NCBI GenBank assembly: GCA_008360975.2 | Contig: VLJF02000033.1 | Span: 496,001-560,000 of the forward strand | Reading direction: 5' to 3' | Length of the DNA stretch: 64,000 bases | Source: Lichenostomus cassidix | Taxonomy: Eukaryota > Chordata > Aves > Passeriformes > Meliphagidae | Shown here: positions 46,180 through 58,625 of the stretch, piece after piece | How positions within the stretch are numbered: position 1 is the first letter of the stretch | How the letters are laid out: each line of letters opens with the position of its first letter | Notes under the pieces: generated by a model | The model's database searches: none | Told to the model about the DNA's origin: nothing | What the model saw: the letters and a program-made list of their open reading frames with translations, nothing else | Program-made: the position numbers and the translations under genes

Positions 46180-48185
46180 ATGCCCCGTTTAACCATCCAT
46201 CACTGTAGTTGTAAAACTGTGTCCAAAGCTGAAGTGAAAAATGCCTTCTCAGCACTGCTGATGTCTCAGGAACCAGGTGTTCTCCATGCCAAGCAGAGAG
46301 ATCCCAGGTGTGAGCTGAAGGAGAGTGAATTGTGCTCCAGTCATGGGGTTGTGAAGGAGATCTTGTGTCTCCAGAATGGATCAGTAGCTGCAGTTTCAGA
46401 CTTGCCTCAGGCAGAAGAACCCACTTGTGCTAAGCAGGAAGGTGCCAATGATGAGTGTGCAGTGAGTGAAGATGTGGAGAATGTGTTCCACTCCCTTCAT
46501 GGGAGTGTGGAGGAGCTCTCAGGTCCTCAGAAGGGAGCAGCAGCTGGGCTTGCACATTTTGCTCAGGCACAAGAACCCATTTGTGCTAAGCAGGAAGGTG
46601 GCACTGGTGAGTGTGCATCACATGAAGATCTAGAGAATGAGTTTCACTCTCTTCGTGGGAGTGTGAAGGAGCACTCTGATCCCCAGGACCGATCAGCAGC
46701 CCTGGTTACACTCTTGCCTCAGGCAGAAGAAGCCACTTGTCCTAAGCAGGAATGCGCTGCTGGTGAGTGCGCAGCAAGTGAAGATTTGGATGAAGGATTC
46801 TGCTCCAGTAATAGGAGTGTGGAGGCCCTGGATCCCTGGGGCAGATCAGCAGCCTGGAATAAACAGAAAAGAACCCTTGGATGATATCTGGGTGAGTGCA
46901 AGGCCAGTGCTGTGGCCTCTAGGGAGGGGACAACAGACAGTGTGAGCCCAGGAGCACAGGGCTGGCAGGGTGTGGCTGTGTCCAGGGCTCTGGAAGAGGC
47001 CTGGTGCTCTGCTGGGCCCCAGCAGTGGATGGGATTGACACGCCTGGCCCTGAGCAGTTGACCCACACCTGTGTGCCTGTCCCTGGCTGTGTCCCCATCC
47101 CTTGTTTCTCCTGCTGCCAGTAGAGTCAGGAGCACACGGGCTGAGGGTTCCTCCTGTGCTCCCCAGGTGTTGGATGGAGGATGTGAGGGCTGGGCCTGCT
47201 CAGGACAGCTCCATCCTCATGGCCTGCGACTCTTTCCAGCTCCTGTTGAGTGGATCAGATCCCATCCCGTGCTCACCCTGGCTGTGCTGACTCTGCTCCT
47301 GCTCCTGGCTGTGGCTCTGGCGGTGTCCTTGGCTGCTGTGTCAGGTAAGGAGGAGCAGCAGCCTCAGCCCAACCCCTCGGGGCGCTGCGGGCTCACTGCT
47401 CCCTCACGGCCGGGATCGTCCCTCAGCCCCGCTTTGACCAATCAGCGTGCGGGAGAACGAGGAGTGGCGGCTGAATCAGCCAATCGCTGCGGCCGAGGAG
47501 GTTTGAGCGGGAAAACCAGCCAATGGGAGCTTGGGCTTCTCCGTGAGGGGAGAATCCTCAGCCCTTCTGTTCACTCTGCAGAGAGAAGCTGTGGAGACAC
47601 TCCGGTTACTCCAGTTACTCCGGTTACATCTGACAATCCATGGCGGCTCGCCTGTCCCCATGGCTGGGTTGGGCACAACAGGACTTGCTACTACTTCTCG
47701 AGGGATCACCACTCCTGGGATCAGGCTCAGACTCAGTGCTCTGAGCTTGGGGCCTCCCTAGCTGTGCTCAGTGAAAGGGAAATGGTGACTGAGGGGATTT
47801 GGGGTGGCTGAGAGGAGCCTGGGGAGCTCCTGGGCCAGGGGTGCAGCTCTGACTGTCAGCTCCTCTCTCCTTCCTGGGAGTTCCTGTTCCACTGCAGTAG
47901 GAGCGGCGATTACTGATTCGGGCTGCACAGACAGGACCAGCGGCTGCAGTGTGTGGATGGCAGCAACTTCAGCTCCTTGTGAGCTCTGGGGGGCACAGGC
48001 AGGGCCTGGGGGGCACAGGGGCACAAGGTGTCTCCCTGAGGTTTCAGCGCTGTCTGTGCTCCTCCCTGCAGGGTTCCTGTCCTGGGCAATGCGGGTGTGT
48101 GCACTTGGCTGAGAATTATCTTGGGAGACAGCTCTGCTCAAATCCACTGCCCTATATCTACAGCAGACCCCAAACTCACCTGTAA
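46180..48185 (+). pseudogene. CLEC2-like C-type lectin gene C4
   Basis: Segments: repeat-containing N-terminal exon 46180-46884 (open, same 51-residue units), transmembrane exon 47240-47344, lectin exons 47582-47784, 47878-47978 and 48072-48185. It shares the C2 lesions: TGA at 46882-46884 just before the donor, GG instead of AG at the acceptor of lectin exon 2 (47876-47877), and the one-base loss in the last exon. It has two further changes of its own: TGA at 47914-47916 in lectin exon 2, where C2 has TGG (DYW), and Trp to Cys in the WVDG motif (LQCVDG). Decay has therefore continued since the duplication. It cannot encode a full lectin domain. Confidence 0.82.
47407..47530 (-). promoter_or_regulatory. 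Antisense CCAAT/Y-box module inside C4
   Basis: Copy of 24860-24985: ctttgaccaatcagcgtgcg, gagaacgaggagtggcggct, tcagccaatcgctgcggcc, ccagccaatgggagcttggg. Confidence 0.5.
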
Positions 48186-48609
48186 TGGGATGGAGAAAAG
48201 ATCTCTGTTTGGGGAGTGATCTTTGCCTCTTCCCCCAGCATGGGGATGTCTTTCCTCAGCTGCAGCGTCTGCCTTGCACTGATCCTCAATGTCACCTCAG
48301 TGCTTGTTCTGCAGGAGATGAACCTGCAGGAGGAGGAAATGATGTGGAAGCTGCTATGTGGCTGTCTGGGCTGGGGGTTGCTTTCTACCTCTGGAGTCAT
48401 TCTAGGCTTCCTGTTTCTCTTGCACTACATGTTTCTATAGTGATCTTTTCTATAGAAACGGGTATAAGTCTGTGGGAAGAGATTTCAAACACATTCTCCT
48501 AATACCATATTTCTACGCTAATCCTGTATCTGTACATTGATCTACCTCTTTGTATACAGACTATGAACACGTACTTCATATGAATGTGACCTTCCTTGGT
48601 GTAAGGTAG

Positions 48610-48740
48610 CAATAATGCGAAGGTGTGGATTTGACCCCACCTGGGCCATTTCCTTAAGGACTGGACTAATCCTTGTGGTCCCTTCCAGCTCGGAGCATTC
48701 TTTGAGACATCCTTCTGTGACCTCCATCAGTAGTTATGGT
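48610..48740 (+). mobile_element. CR1-type LINE 3' end
   Basis: Copy of 26.06-26.19 kb (aatgcgaaggtgtggatttg; ggtcccttccagctcggag). Confidence 0.6.
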
Positions 48741-48787
48741 GCCAATGTTGCTGTTGTTATTTACAGTATTATTTTATTACTTTCACA

Positions 48788-50140
48788 ATAAATGCTTGTC
48801 AGGGCTGCACTGTCCCTCGTGTCCCCTCAGCACCTGCAGCCCTGTCCCTTGCCCTGCTGCCCCTGCCCCGGGGGCTTCAGCCGAGCCAGAGCCTCTTCCC
48901 AGTGCTCCCAGTGCTCCCAGTCTGCCCGTGCAGCCTCCAGCAGCCAGCGAGGCCTTCAGCTGGGCCGGCAGAGAGGAGCTGCTGGGAGCTCCCAAATCAG
49001 TTTGGTTCTGTTTGTCCTTCCCAGCCTGGGGAACAACGATTTGGGAGTTTTCTGCCCAAACCTCGTCCGTTCCTCCGCTCAGCCCAAGGGGTTTGGGGAG
49101 ATTTTGGCTTTTTGGGGGAAATCAAAGCGATGTGGGGACAAGGCGGGATTGTCCCTCAGCCGCGTTCTGACCAATGAGAGTTTGAGAACGAGGACTGGCG
49201 GGAGAGTTGGCCAATCAAAAGGAGTGGTGTTGTTTGGGCGGGAACATCAGCCAATGGGTGCGAAGGGTGGGCTTTGGGTGGGTAATATAGAAGGATCTCT
49301 GAGGGGCTTGAAGGTCCCCGGAGCCTCAAAGTCTGACTTGGGGTTGCTCTGGATTGTCCTGGGCTGGGCAGGAGGCCAAGGAACCACTGTGGTGAGTCCG
49401 GGATGGAGCAGAGACCTCCTGCAGCCCCGGCAGGAGCAGGAGATACCTGAGAGAGACCCCGAGCCCATGGGAAGCCCCTCAGAGCCATGGCAGTTGTTCC
49501 CGGCGGGACTCCCGGCCTGTTCCTGAGGGACTCTGTCCGGTGCCTCACAGGATTCCATCATTCCAACGTGAAATTCCACCCTCTGGCGGAGGCACTGGGC
49601 ACTTCCACCTGAATTTGAGCCAATTTCATCAGGTTTGGGGACTTGGGGACATCGGCAGCACTGGATGAAGCCAGAGGCGCGGGGAAGCAGCTGGAGGGGA
49701 ATTTGGGGCAGAGCAGAGCTTTGGGCTCTGCCGGAGCAGATCGGAGCAATCAGAGTTCACCATGCAGCACTGCCTGCGGGTTCTGTCAGTTGTTGTCGGC
49801 CAGGTCCTGGGGAGGAGGATCAGCAGCTCTTTAACTTTTACAGCTCTTTAACTTCAGGCAATGACAGTTCTCCTTGGACTCTCCCGGGGCACTCAGACCT
49901 TTCCAACCCCTCACTGACCCCAGGAGGGTCAATGTGCTCCCATTTCCCTCCCGGGCTCTCTCGGAATTTTCTCCTAGAGAAAAACCTCACAAGAGCAGAA
50001 AACCCCACAGCAGCTCTGGACCACACTGATGGGAAGAGCCAAGGAATCCCGAATGTGATGGCAATTTACTGTTGGAGTAAATGTTGTACTTTTATTCCAG
50101 TAAAAAATTGTAAGAGTAAATTTACTGTTCCAACCCAGCC
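48788..50140 (+). repeat. Duplicated CLEC2-flank block
   Basis: Copy of 26.24-27.59 kb, including a promoter module at 49.16-49.27 kb and the 'gatggagcag' module at 49.39 kb. One cagtgctcc unit is duplicated at 48.9 kb relative to the first copy. Confidence 0.75.
49155..49268 (-). promoter_or_regulatory. CCAAT/Y-box-like promoter module
   Basis: Copy of 26595-26710 with three CCAAT motifs (gttctgaccaatgagagttt, ttggccaatcaaaagg, catcagccaatgggtgcga). Confidence 0.5.
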
Positions 50141-50149
50141 CTGACGTGG

Positions 50150-52850
50150 TGACTGAAGGTCTTGTGATTGATGCCTTGGGGCGGATTTGAGTGAAACATA
50201 TCGGAATGTATAAACTATGTTCTTAGTTTATATAAGAAATATTTATATAAGGCACAAGCCTCGCTGAGCTTTGCTGCCAGGAAAACACAATTTTGGGCGT
50301 TTTGCTCTTTGTTCATGATGTGGTTTGAACACAGCAGAGCAGAGGCAGGAAATGTCACTGTCCATTTGTGCAGGTGGTTGTTGTGCAGCGATGGTGGCAG
50401 CAGCTCTCACATCCTCCCTGTTGGCTCCCACATTCCCCCCGAGCATCTCAAAATGTCAGGAGAGGAACGAGCCTGGAATGTTCTGGGGCGCTCAGGAGGC
50501 CAAAGAACTGCTGTGGTGAGTCCGGGATGGAGCAGAGTCTCCCTGCAGGAGCTCAGGGGATGCCTGAGAGAGACCAAAGCTGCTCTGTCAGTGCCCTCCT
50601 CACCCTAGGCAGGAAACAGTAGGAATATGTATTAGACTGCTGTAATAGAAAAGGTTTTTCAAGCTTATCTCCATCAATATCAGGCGTGCTTCTGGTTAAT
50701 TGCCAAGCACCCAGCACTGTTTGCTTTATTGTCTTTGTTCCCTATTGTGCTTTATTAAACCTTTTAAATGTTAACAGGACAGTGATACCTTTCACACAAG
50801 GAAAGGCTGGAGGGTCAGGATGAGGGTGGGGAGACATCACTCATGGTTGTAACAGAAGCGATTTGAGGAAATTAATTGAATTGATTATCAAACAAATCAG
50901 CAGGAGAATGACTAGTAAAATAAATCCTACAAAAACACCTTCTTCCCGCTCCTCTCTCCTTTCCAGGCTTCCCTTTATCCTCCCCACACAGGGATTGGGA
51001 TCACAGCCAGCTCATGTCACAACTTCTGTGGGGTTTCTGCTCCATCCCAGACTCACCCACAGCTCTCAGCACCTTCAGCTCCAGGTCATCCCAAACTCTC
51101 ACCTGTCCCCCGAACCAGGAAATGTCTCAGAAACCAGAAAATTGGCTGTGAAAAATGGGTGTTTGCAGTTGTTAATAAACGAGCCCCGAGGGGATCTGCA
51201 AAAACCAGATTTAATCTTAAGCGACAGAATGACAGAGTTCTTTGGCAAGAGTCACTCTGCTGCTTATACTTATGCTTGACTTATACCTTAACAATTTAAT
51301 GGAGGAGTAACACTTAACATTTAAACTCAGTTATGATTTTGAAGTCAAATGTAGCCACTTAACAGAGGAACAACCCTTGGCAGCATTTAACTTGGTTTAT
51401 AACTCTAACTTAACCTCACTTACAGGCCTGATTTAGTCAGATATCCGAGGCACTCAAACACCTCAGAGCAGCATTTCTGCCACATTTACCAAAACACAGG
51501 CACAGTGTGTGCACACAGAAAGAGTCAGTGCCAGGGAGCTGTCAGGAATTCCCCTCGAGTACAGCAAAATGCTCACTCTGGATCCTTTTCCATCTCCCCA
51601 GAGAGGGAAGGGTTGATGTTGCAGAGCAGAAAGGCCTTGCAAAGTGAGGGCCTTGCTGCCCTTGTAAAATCCTTGCTCACTTCTGTTACTTTGGCGAACT
51701 AGAAAAGCATTCTGGGAACGACTCAGCCAAGCTGGAGGTGAAAAACAAGTTACATAATTGTAAAACAATTATTAGTACCAATAAGTGCTCTCACCGTGGG
51801 GCTCGTGGGTGGTTGTACCTGATGCCTGTTCCTATCACGGTCTATAGCGGTTGGTTAAACACATCTGTTATGCCTCACAAGTATGTAAACTCATAACAAA
51901 TGAACGGTTTAAGAACCCTGGATTTTTGCAATAAAGGGGTCTTTGCCATACCATCGTAGAGATCGTGTGTTTAACGCCGCAGGCTGAGCCTCGAGGAGTG
52001 GGAGGTCCCTCGTTTTTTGGGGATCCCCCAAGTTCAGCAAACGGGAGATTTCCCAGCTTGGAGAGGCCTCACTCAGAGGGAGGAGCTGCTCCTCATTTTG
52101 GGGCTCATTTTGGATTGCTGTTTATAGGGCCAGAGAGATGGGCTTTAGTCATGTACAGGAAATCATGCTATGAAAAGACAACATCCATAAAGGAGACAGA
52201 GGAGTCCTGTGTTTTATTCGAATAAAGGGAGAGAATCCGATGAGGCACACGGCTGCGGGGTTTTCTTTATCGAGGTTTTGGGGGTGCAGCCCCCTTTTAT
52301 CCCAAACTCCCGTCCATGTGTTGCCCTGTTCCTTCCCCCATTGGCTGACGTCCTAGGAAGGTACAGCCTTCCCGAACTGCCTACCACATATTTCCCCCTT
52401 GAACTTGTCGTTTTATCCCAAAGTTCAGAAACTCAGGCTTGTTCAGATCCGTTTGGTGTTTCAGGATTTTTCTGTTTCTGGGCCCTGAGCAGATGTCATG
52501 TGGCAATTCCTGGCATTTAGCCAGAGTCAAACTGTGACATATTCAAACCTACAGCTTGAAGTTGATCGAGTTAACACCCATCCCCTCTGCCATGGAATTA
52601 TAAAGACATCAGCACACATCTTCCCTATCAGAACAATGCTTCACCTAGCCACAGTTTGGGTCTCAGCTTGCTTAGAAAGCGTGAGCGCAGGGATGCTGTG
52701 GCATTTCGCAGGGAAAAAGCGTGCATTAAACCTTATAATTTATGCTTGGATTTTGTATCTTCGAGCTCTTTCCTAACCTAAACGCTTTTGATTCTTCTCC
52801 TGGTTTTTCTGCACAGGGAAACACAAACCTTTTTCTTTTCATAAGGCAAA
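50150..52850. mobile_element. Intergenic and probable LTR-derived sequence, copy 2
   Basis: Copy of 27.6-30.3 kb with few differences (for example a shortened tactttgctttattg stretch near 50.72 kb). No gene is seen; LTR-like stretches as described for copy 1. Confidence 0.35.
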
Positions 52851-53011
52851 GAGGAGCTCGTTGGACCCGTGCCTGAGATGCAGCGATGTTTACCATCAGC
52901 TCAGCGGAGCTAACAGGGGCGAGGAATTATTTTAATTGGGCAGCACGGGGCGCACAAAACGATGTAGAACTTTTTTTACCAGCTGCGGGACACGGAAGAC
53001 ACTGCCTCGCC

Positions 53012-53105
53012 CCCATTGGCTGGTCCGCTTGTCACTCTTCGTGATCGCGGCGCTGATTAGTCAGGGCGGGGCTGAGGGACGGTCCCGCCCCGCCCCACCT
53101 CATTC
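53012..53105 (+). promoter_or_regulatory. CCAAT/Y-box-like promoter module with GC boxes
   Basis: cattggctggtccgcttgtc, gcgctgattagtcagggcgg, then ggtcccgccccgccccacct; copy of 30468-30562. Confidence 0.5.
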
Positions 53106-53144
53106 GAGCATTCGCAGGTCCAGCAGTGCCTCCGGATCCTCGGG

Positions 53145-53990
53145 AGCTGCAGCAGTGAGCGGAGCGGAGCGGAGCGGCTGCAGTGAGCGGAGCGGAGCCC
53201 GGGGAGGCGGCGGCGGAGCTTGGAGAGGCTGTCCCAGCGTAGGTGGGAGCCGCGCTGGCTTGTGCCGGGGCTCGGGGCTCGCTGCGGGCGGATGGAGGGG
53301 ATGGAGGGGGCGGCAGGGGGGCTGTGGCGAATTCATTCTCCCCTCTCCCTCCCTGCCTCCCTGGCTGTAGCGCCGTGTTGCCGCTGGCCTGAGGCCGCTG
53401 AGGGAGCGGCTGCCCGCGGTCTCCTTGCCGCTGCTGCCTCGGCAGGAGGCGGTGCCGGAGCAGCGCTGGCTCGTCGCGGTAGCAATCAGTAGGACAGAGG
53501 CGGTAGCCCTGTCCCCGGGGCTGTTCCCGGCCATGCGGGACGGGGCTGAGAGCCCCTGGTGCAGCGGGAGATGTCCGTAGCCGGGCAGAGTTAAACGCGC
53601 GTTAAATGTAGATATTCCATATATGACTTGTGAGTCATCCCCGCTCAGTGCAGGGGGAAAACTCCCGAAAGCCGCCCGGCACCCCGGCAGGCGCAGCCAA
53701 GTTCCGCCTTCCCTGCCAGTCCCCTCCTGTTGCTCCGGGCAGGAACCCAAAGGGCGCTGCCAGCACTTGCTGTCCCCGGGCTCCAACCCGCCAGCTCAGG
53801 GGACGCAGGGGACAATGCTGAACCCCCTCAGGGCTGCTGGTGGGACCCACCCTCGGTTCTGCCGGGGCTCGGGGCTACCTGCGGGCTCTCCGTGCGGGAG
53901 GCGACCGCGGCGAGGGGGGCTCTGGCGGATTCGTTCCACCATGTACCCCCGGTTCCCCGTGTTTCTCCTGACCTGAGGCCGCTGAGGGAG
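53145..53990 (+). other. CpG-rich recurrent module
   Basis: Copy of 30.6-31.44 kb. Ends at the junction with the ZNF5 leader (cggctgcccgcgggatgcaa). Confidence 0.5.
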
Positions 53991-54673
53991 CGGCTGCCCG
54001 CGGGATGCAACGGCGTGGGGAAAAGGGGTGAAAGGGTGGGCGCTGGGCTTGGGGGGAGGGGGAGAAGTGATCCAGGAGGAGGAGGAGGAGGGATGAGGAA
54101 GGAGCGGGAGAAAGGCCGGAGATCCGAGCAGGAGGAGGCGCGAGGAGGAAGGACTACGAGCCGCGGGAGGAGGAGAAAGGAAGAGGAGGAGCAGGAAGAG
54201 GAGGAGAGAGGAAGAGGAGGAGCAGCAGAAGAAGCGCGGAGCTCTTTGTCTGCCGTGGCCCCAGGAGCATCGGCGCCCTGCATCCCGCAGGTGAGGGGGA
54301 GGAGAAAGTCGCCCCAAATATCTCGGGGGTCCCCGAGCGGCGTTTTTTCTCGGCGGATGTTTGGAGCTCGCAGCTTCCGGGATTGAGCCTCAAAACTCGT
54401 TTAGGGTTGCTGGGAGGGTTTGATTCTGCGGGGCAATGTTTGGATATGGCGGAAGGCCAAAGCTGAGGCGCAAGTGGGCCGTTTGGGGGATATTTTGGGG
54501 GCTGCAGGTGGCCATGGCCCGGTGGCGGGGTGGGAGGGGGACATGGGGCATGGGGTCCCCCCGGGAGAGCGGTGGAGGGGAAGGTCGGGAGCCCCGGAGT
54601 GGGGTGAGTGGAGAGGGGCGATCGCAGAGCTGGGGGAGCCCCGGCAGGCTGGAGAGGGGGGAGCGTGGATAAG
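53991..54673 (+). promoter_or_regulatory. ZNF5 leader fused to a CpG module
   Basis: From about 54000 the sequence is ZNF-leader type (gatgcaacggcgtggggaaa, gaggaggag runs, atcccgcag/gtgagg at 54282-54290), but the CCAAT-containing ZNF promoter is missing and is replaced by the CpG module. If transcribed, ZNF5 would use a different promoter from its paralogues. Confidence 0.55.
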
Positions 54674-55088
54674 CGCTGAGACAAGGAAGGCTTGACCACC
54701 CAATATGAGTGTGCCACAAGCTTCTTTATTTGAGTTTCAGCATACATTCTTATAGTGTGGTTAATTAGATAATGCATATTCTGTAACCGCGTATCATTAT
54801 TGGCTATTTGTTTCAACGCTCTAAGTTTGACTGTTTGCCCTATGTATAGATACATTCTAACTTTTATGCTGGTTTTCTGCATTCTTGCTGGCTATTCTAC
54901 ATTCCTTTTGACCACAGCTATCCTAATGTAGCAGCAAGGGCATCGTGTCCTTGCCGCTGATTGGGCATAGGGTTGCCATTCGGATAATAGTTAACTGCTG
55001 AGTCAGTTACACTAGCTGAGTACGACTGTTGCTAAGAGACAGCTTGTCTAAGTCTATATGTCTTTTTTCTATTAGCCATTCTTCAACA
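54674..55088 (-). mobile_element. Solo LTR 1 in ZNF5 first intron, 6-bp target duplication
   Basis: GATAAG flanks it at 54668-54673 and 55089-55094. The empty site is seen at ZNF2 (gtggataagggggaagcctg, 19.65 kb). The minus strand begins tgttgaagaatggctaatag, has aataaagaagcttgtggcac near its end and ends ttgtctcagcg. 415 bp; no internal region. A 6-bp duplication fits the ERVK/alpharetrovirus-like group. Confidence 0.88.
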
Positions 55089-55102
55089 GATAAGGGGGAA
55101 GC

Positions 55103-55835
55103 TGTCACGGTCCACTCGTAAGCAGACGTGTGATGGTTCATACCAGCTACGATCTCAGAGTGCAAAAAGGAAAAGAAAACAAAAAATGCAACAAGTCAAG
55201 GGAGTTAAATTTCAATCCAAGGGGGAACTTTATTAATTTGGCCTGTAAAGCGGCCTGCGATAGAGAGAGAAAGAGAGAAAATTGGGAAAAGATGGGGAGG
55301 AAAGGGAAGGAAAGGGGCTATAGCTACCACCACGGGTCCACAGACGTCCGGCGTCCCTGGAGTCCCGGTCAGTTGGCGTTCCTTGGCCTCTGCAAAGATC
55401 GATGTGATCTTTCGGTGGGGAAGATCTTCGGAGTTCAGCCACTCCAAAGCTGTCTTTTATGCTAGTCCATACACCTAGTCCCTCCTTGCCAGCCGCCTTT
55501 GCCCCCCCTTAATTCTCGTGGAGATTTGCCAATCTCCACTTGGCAGGGCCAAGGGAGGAGTGTCCAAGGCATGCTCGGCAGGTTTCTCACAATGGGTGTC
55601 AGGGCAACGGGTGCAAAGCCTTCGTCACGTACCAGCTTTGGCAGCACAAGGACTTTGTTCTGTACCAACTCAGGCAGGTGCAAAGTCCTCGTTCCGTACC
55701 ACCTTAGGCAGGCACGAAGCATTCGCTCCGCACCAGCCTTAGGCAAGTACACAGCATTCTCTGCATAAGTCCTGCACCTGTAATTTCTGATGAGAAATGT
55801 TGAGACAGAACTTGATTCTTGGATCGACCCTTACA
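55103..55835 (-). mobile_element. Solo LTR 2 in ZNF5 first intron, 5-bp target duplication
   Basis: Starts tgtcacggtccactcg, ends gggatcgacccttaca-like (tcgacccttaca), 733 bp. GAAGC flanks it at 55098-55102 and 55836-55840, with the empty site gggggaagcctgggatcc at ZNF2. aataaagttcccccttggat on the minus strand gives the orientation. Inserted only 14 bases from LTR 1. Confidence 0.88.
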
Positions 55836-56141
55836 GAAGCCTGGGATCCCTGGAAGCACGGAGCGGAGAATGAGGGGAGAAGGGACCCCTGGGACCCCCA
55901 AAGCCCCCGGATCATCCCTAAACGGGACCCTGGAAAATAGGGAAGCCCGGGAGCCACGGGAGTGCCACGAGTGCAGGGAAGGGAGACCCTGAGGAGACCA
56001 AAGTGAAAAGTCCAGAGAGGGGGAAATCTTATGAGGGTTTTGAGGTGAATGGTGGTGGTTTGGGGTTTTTATGGACACAAAACCCTGGGAGACTTGCAGA
56101 GCTGGAGCTGGGCAGGAGGACCCCCCAGGGCAAGGTGCTGA

Positions 56142-57017
<876 letters not shown>

Positions 57018-57223
57018 GAGAAGCCCTGTGAGTGTCCCGAGTGCAGGAAGAGCTTCATTGCTGCTCCAACTCCATCCCCAGTGGGAAGATCTGCAGTGGA
57101 TGATCCCCAGTGATCCCCGTTGGGCAGAATCCTGGTGACCCCCATTCCAGGTGATCCCGGTCATGTGGGGGGAGTGTGTTTTAAATGTTCAAATATTACT
57201 TCTCCTGCTCTGAGTTTGTTAGC

Positions 57224-57229
57224 AATAAA
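57224..57229 (+). terminator. ZNF5 polyadenylation signal
   Basis: AATAAA in gttagcaataaattcaattc, 207 bases after the stop codon. Confidence 0.7.
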
Positions 57230-57259
57230 TTCAATTCACGTTGCCAGTTCTGAGCATGT

Positions 57260-58195
57260 TTTGTGCACAAAGGTGTTGTATGAGGGATCTCTCAGCCAGG
57301 TCCTATCAACTCAGGAAGCCTTGGTTCAATTTTCTCTCCCCATGGCGGCTGTGCAGGGCAGTGAGAGAGCAGCTCTGCTGGGTGCCTGGCATGGGGCCAG
57401 CGTCACCCCACTGCAATGTGCCATGGCCTCGTGTGGCCCTGTGCTCTGGAGCCAGCGCTGCTGTTGCTTTTTCCTTCCTGATGATTTTCTCTTTTGCATG
57501 ATATGCTTGTGAAGTGCCCCCGCTGTCCCTGGCGTCCCCTGGGCGCCGACAGCCGCGTCCCTTGGCCTGCTCCCCCTGGGCCGTTGCAGGGCGGCTGGCG
57601 GAGGCTGGGAGCTGCCGTGGGGGCCGTGGGGCTGCCCCGGGGGCTGCGTGCCGAGGCGGGGCCGGGAGGTGCGGAGAACTTGGTCGCTATTTGCAGAGCA
57701 ATGGCGCCTTGGGCCCGGGCCCGTTGCAGGGCTGTTCCTCATGTGCGGCTTTGGCCTCGGCCAGCCCGGGGGGCACTGAGAGCGCGGGGCTTGGGCTGTG
57801 CGCTGTGCAGAGCCCGCGCCTCGCTGCCCTTGGCTGGCTGTGCTGTCACTCGGGATTGTCCCAACGCAATTGCTGCCTGGTGACAGCGAGCGGGGACAAG
57901 GCCGGCGCCGGTGTCGCCGCCAGGCAGGCAAGCAGGCAGGGCTTTAGTGGGGCAGCAGCGGCGCCATGGTGGGAGCGTGTGTGCGGCCCGGGAGCGGCGG
58001 CAGCGGGTGGAGCCCGGGGAGGCGGCGGCGGAGCTCGGAGAGGCTGTCCCAGCGCAGGTGGGAGCCGCGCTGGCTTGTGCCGGGGCTCGGGGCTCGCTGC
58101 GGGCGGATGGAGGGGGTGGCAGGGGGGCTGTGGCGGCTTCGTTCCTCCTCCGTCCTTCCTCCCTCGCTGTGCCGCCGTGTTGCCGCTGGCCTGTG
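57260..58195 (+). other. ZNF5 downstream flank block and truncated CpG module
   Basis: Flank block as at 21.44-22.1 kb, then the CpG module, cut at gttgccgctggcctg (58193), where ERV-related sequence starts. The phrase gctgtgctgtcactcgggat recurs near 57.84 kb. Confidence 0.55.
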
Positions 58196-58376
58196 ATAAT
58201 GTTAGAGTAAAACAGCAGAGATTCCACAGCACTGCTGCTTTTGATAGTGAAACTCCTGAGATTTCATGAGTGGTAAATCTGACCCCAAATAAAACCCCAA
58301 ATATTCCGGAGATGACAAAATTCAAAGTGATAGCAATTAGAGATTAAATCACCTACGAGGGAGGGGGAGGATTGCT

Positions 58377-58625
58377 TTGGGATTCAGTTCTTCACCCTTC
58401 ATTAGGAAGATTGGGAACAAATCCAAGTGCATTTTGTGGAAGGATGTACTTTGGGATCCTCAGGTGAAACCCAGGACTCCTCTGAGCTCTTTCTCCTGGC
58501 AAAAGCAGAGAAATTGTGAAGAGAACCAGAAGTTTCTGCCTCTGGGAAATGGAAAATTGGGATTTTTGGTAGGCACAGGAGCTGTTTATTCCAAATTAAA
58601 CATCCTGCAAGGGGAATGAAGTGGT
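58377..58625 (+). mobile_element. ERV pol remnant, protease piece, copy 2
   Basis: One frame reads KLGFLVGTGAVYSKLNI, the same protease relic as at 7.75 kb with Gly at the catalytic Asp position. The upstream phrase tttgggatcctcaggtgaaa is shared. Too short and degraded to code. Confidence 0.6.

Larger units (their letters stand above)
43753..53990 (+). repeat. Tandem segmental duplication, copy 2 (with C4)
   Basis: Colinear with 21181-31443. Holds the ZNF flank block (44.0-44.7), CpG module (44.70-45.12), lectin-flank relic (45.39), CR1 end (45.61-45.74), C4, CLEC2-flank block and the LTR-like stretch. Confidence 0.9.
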
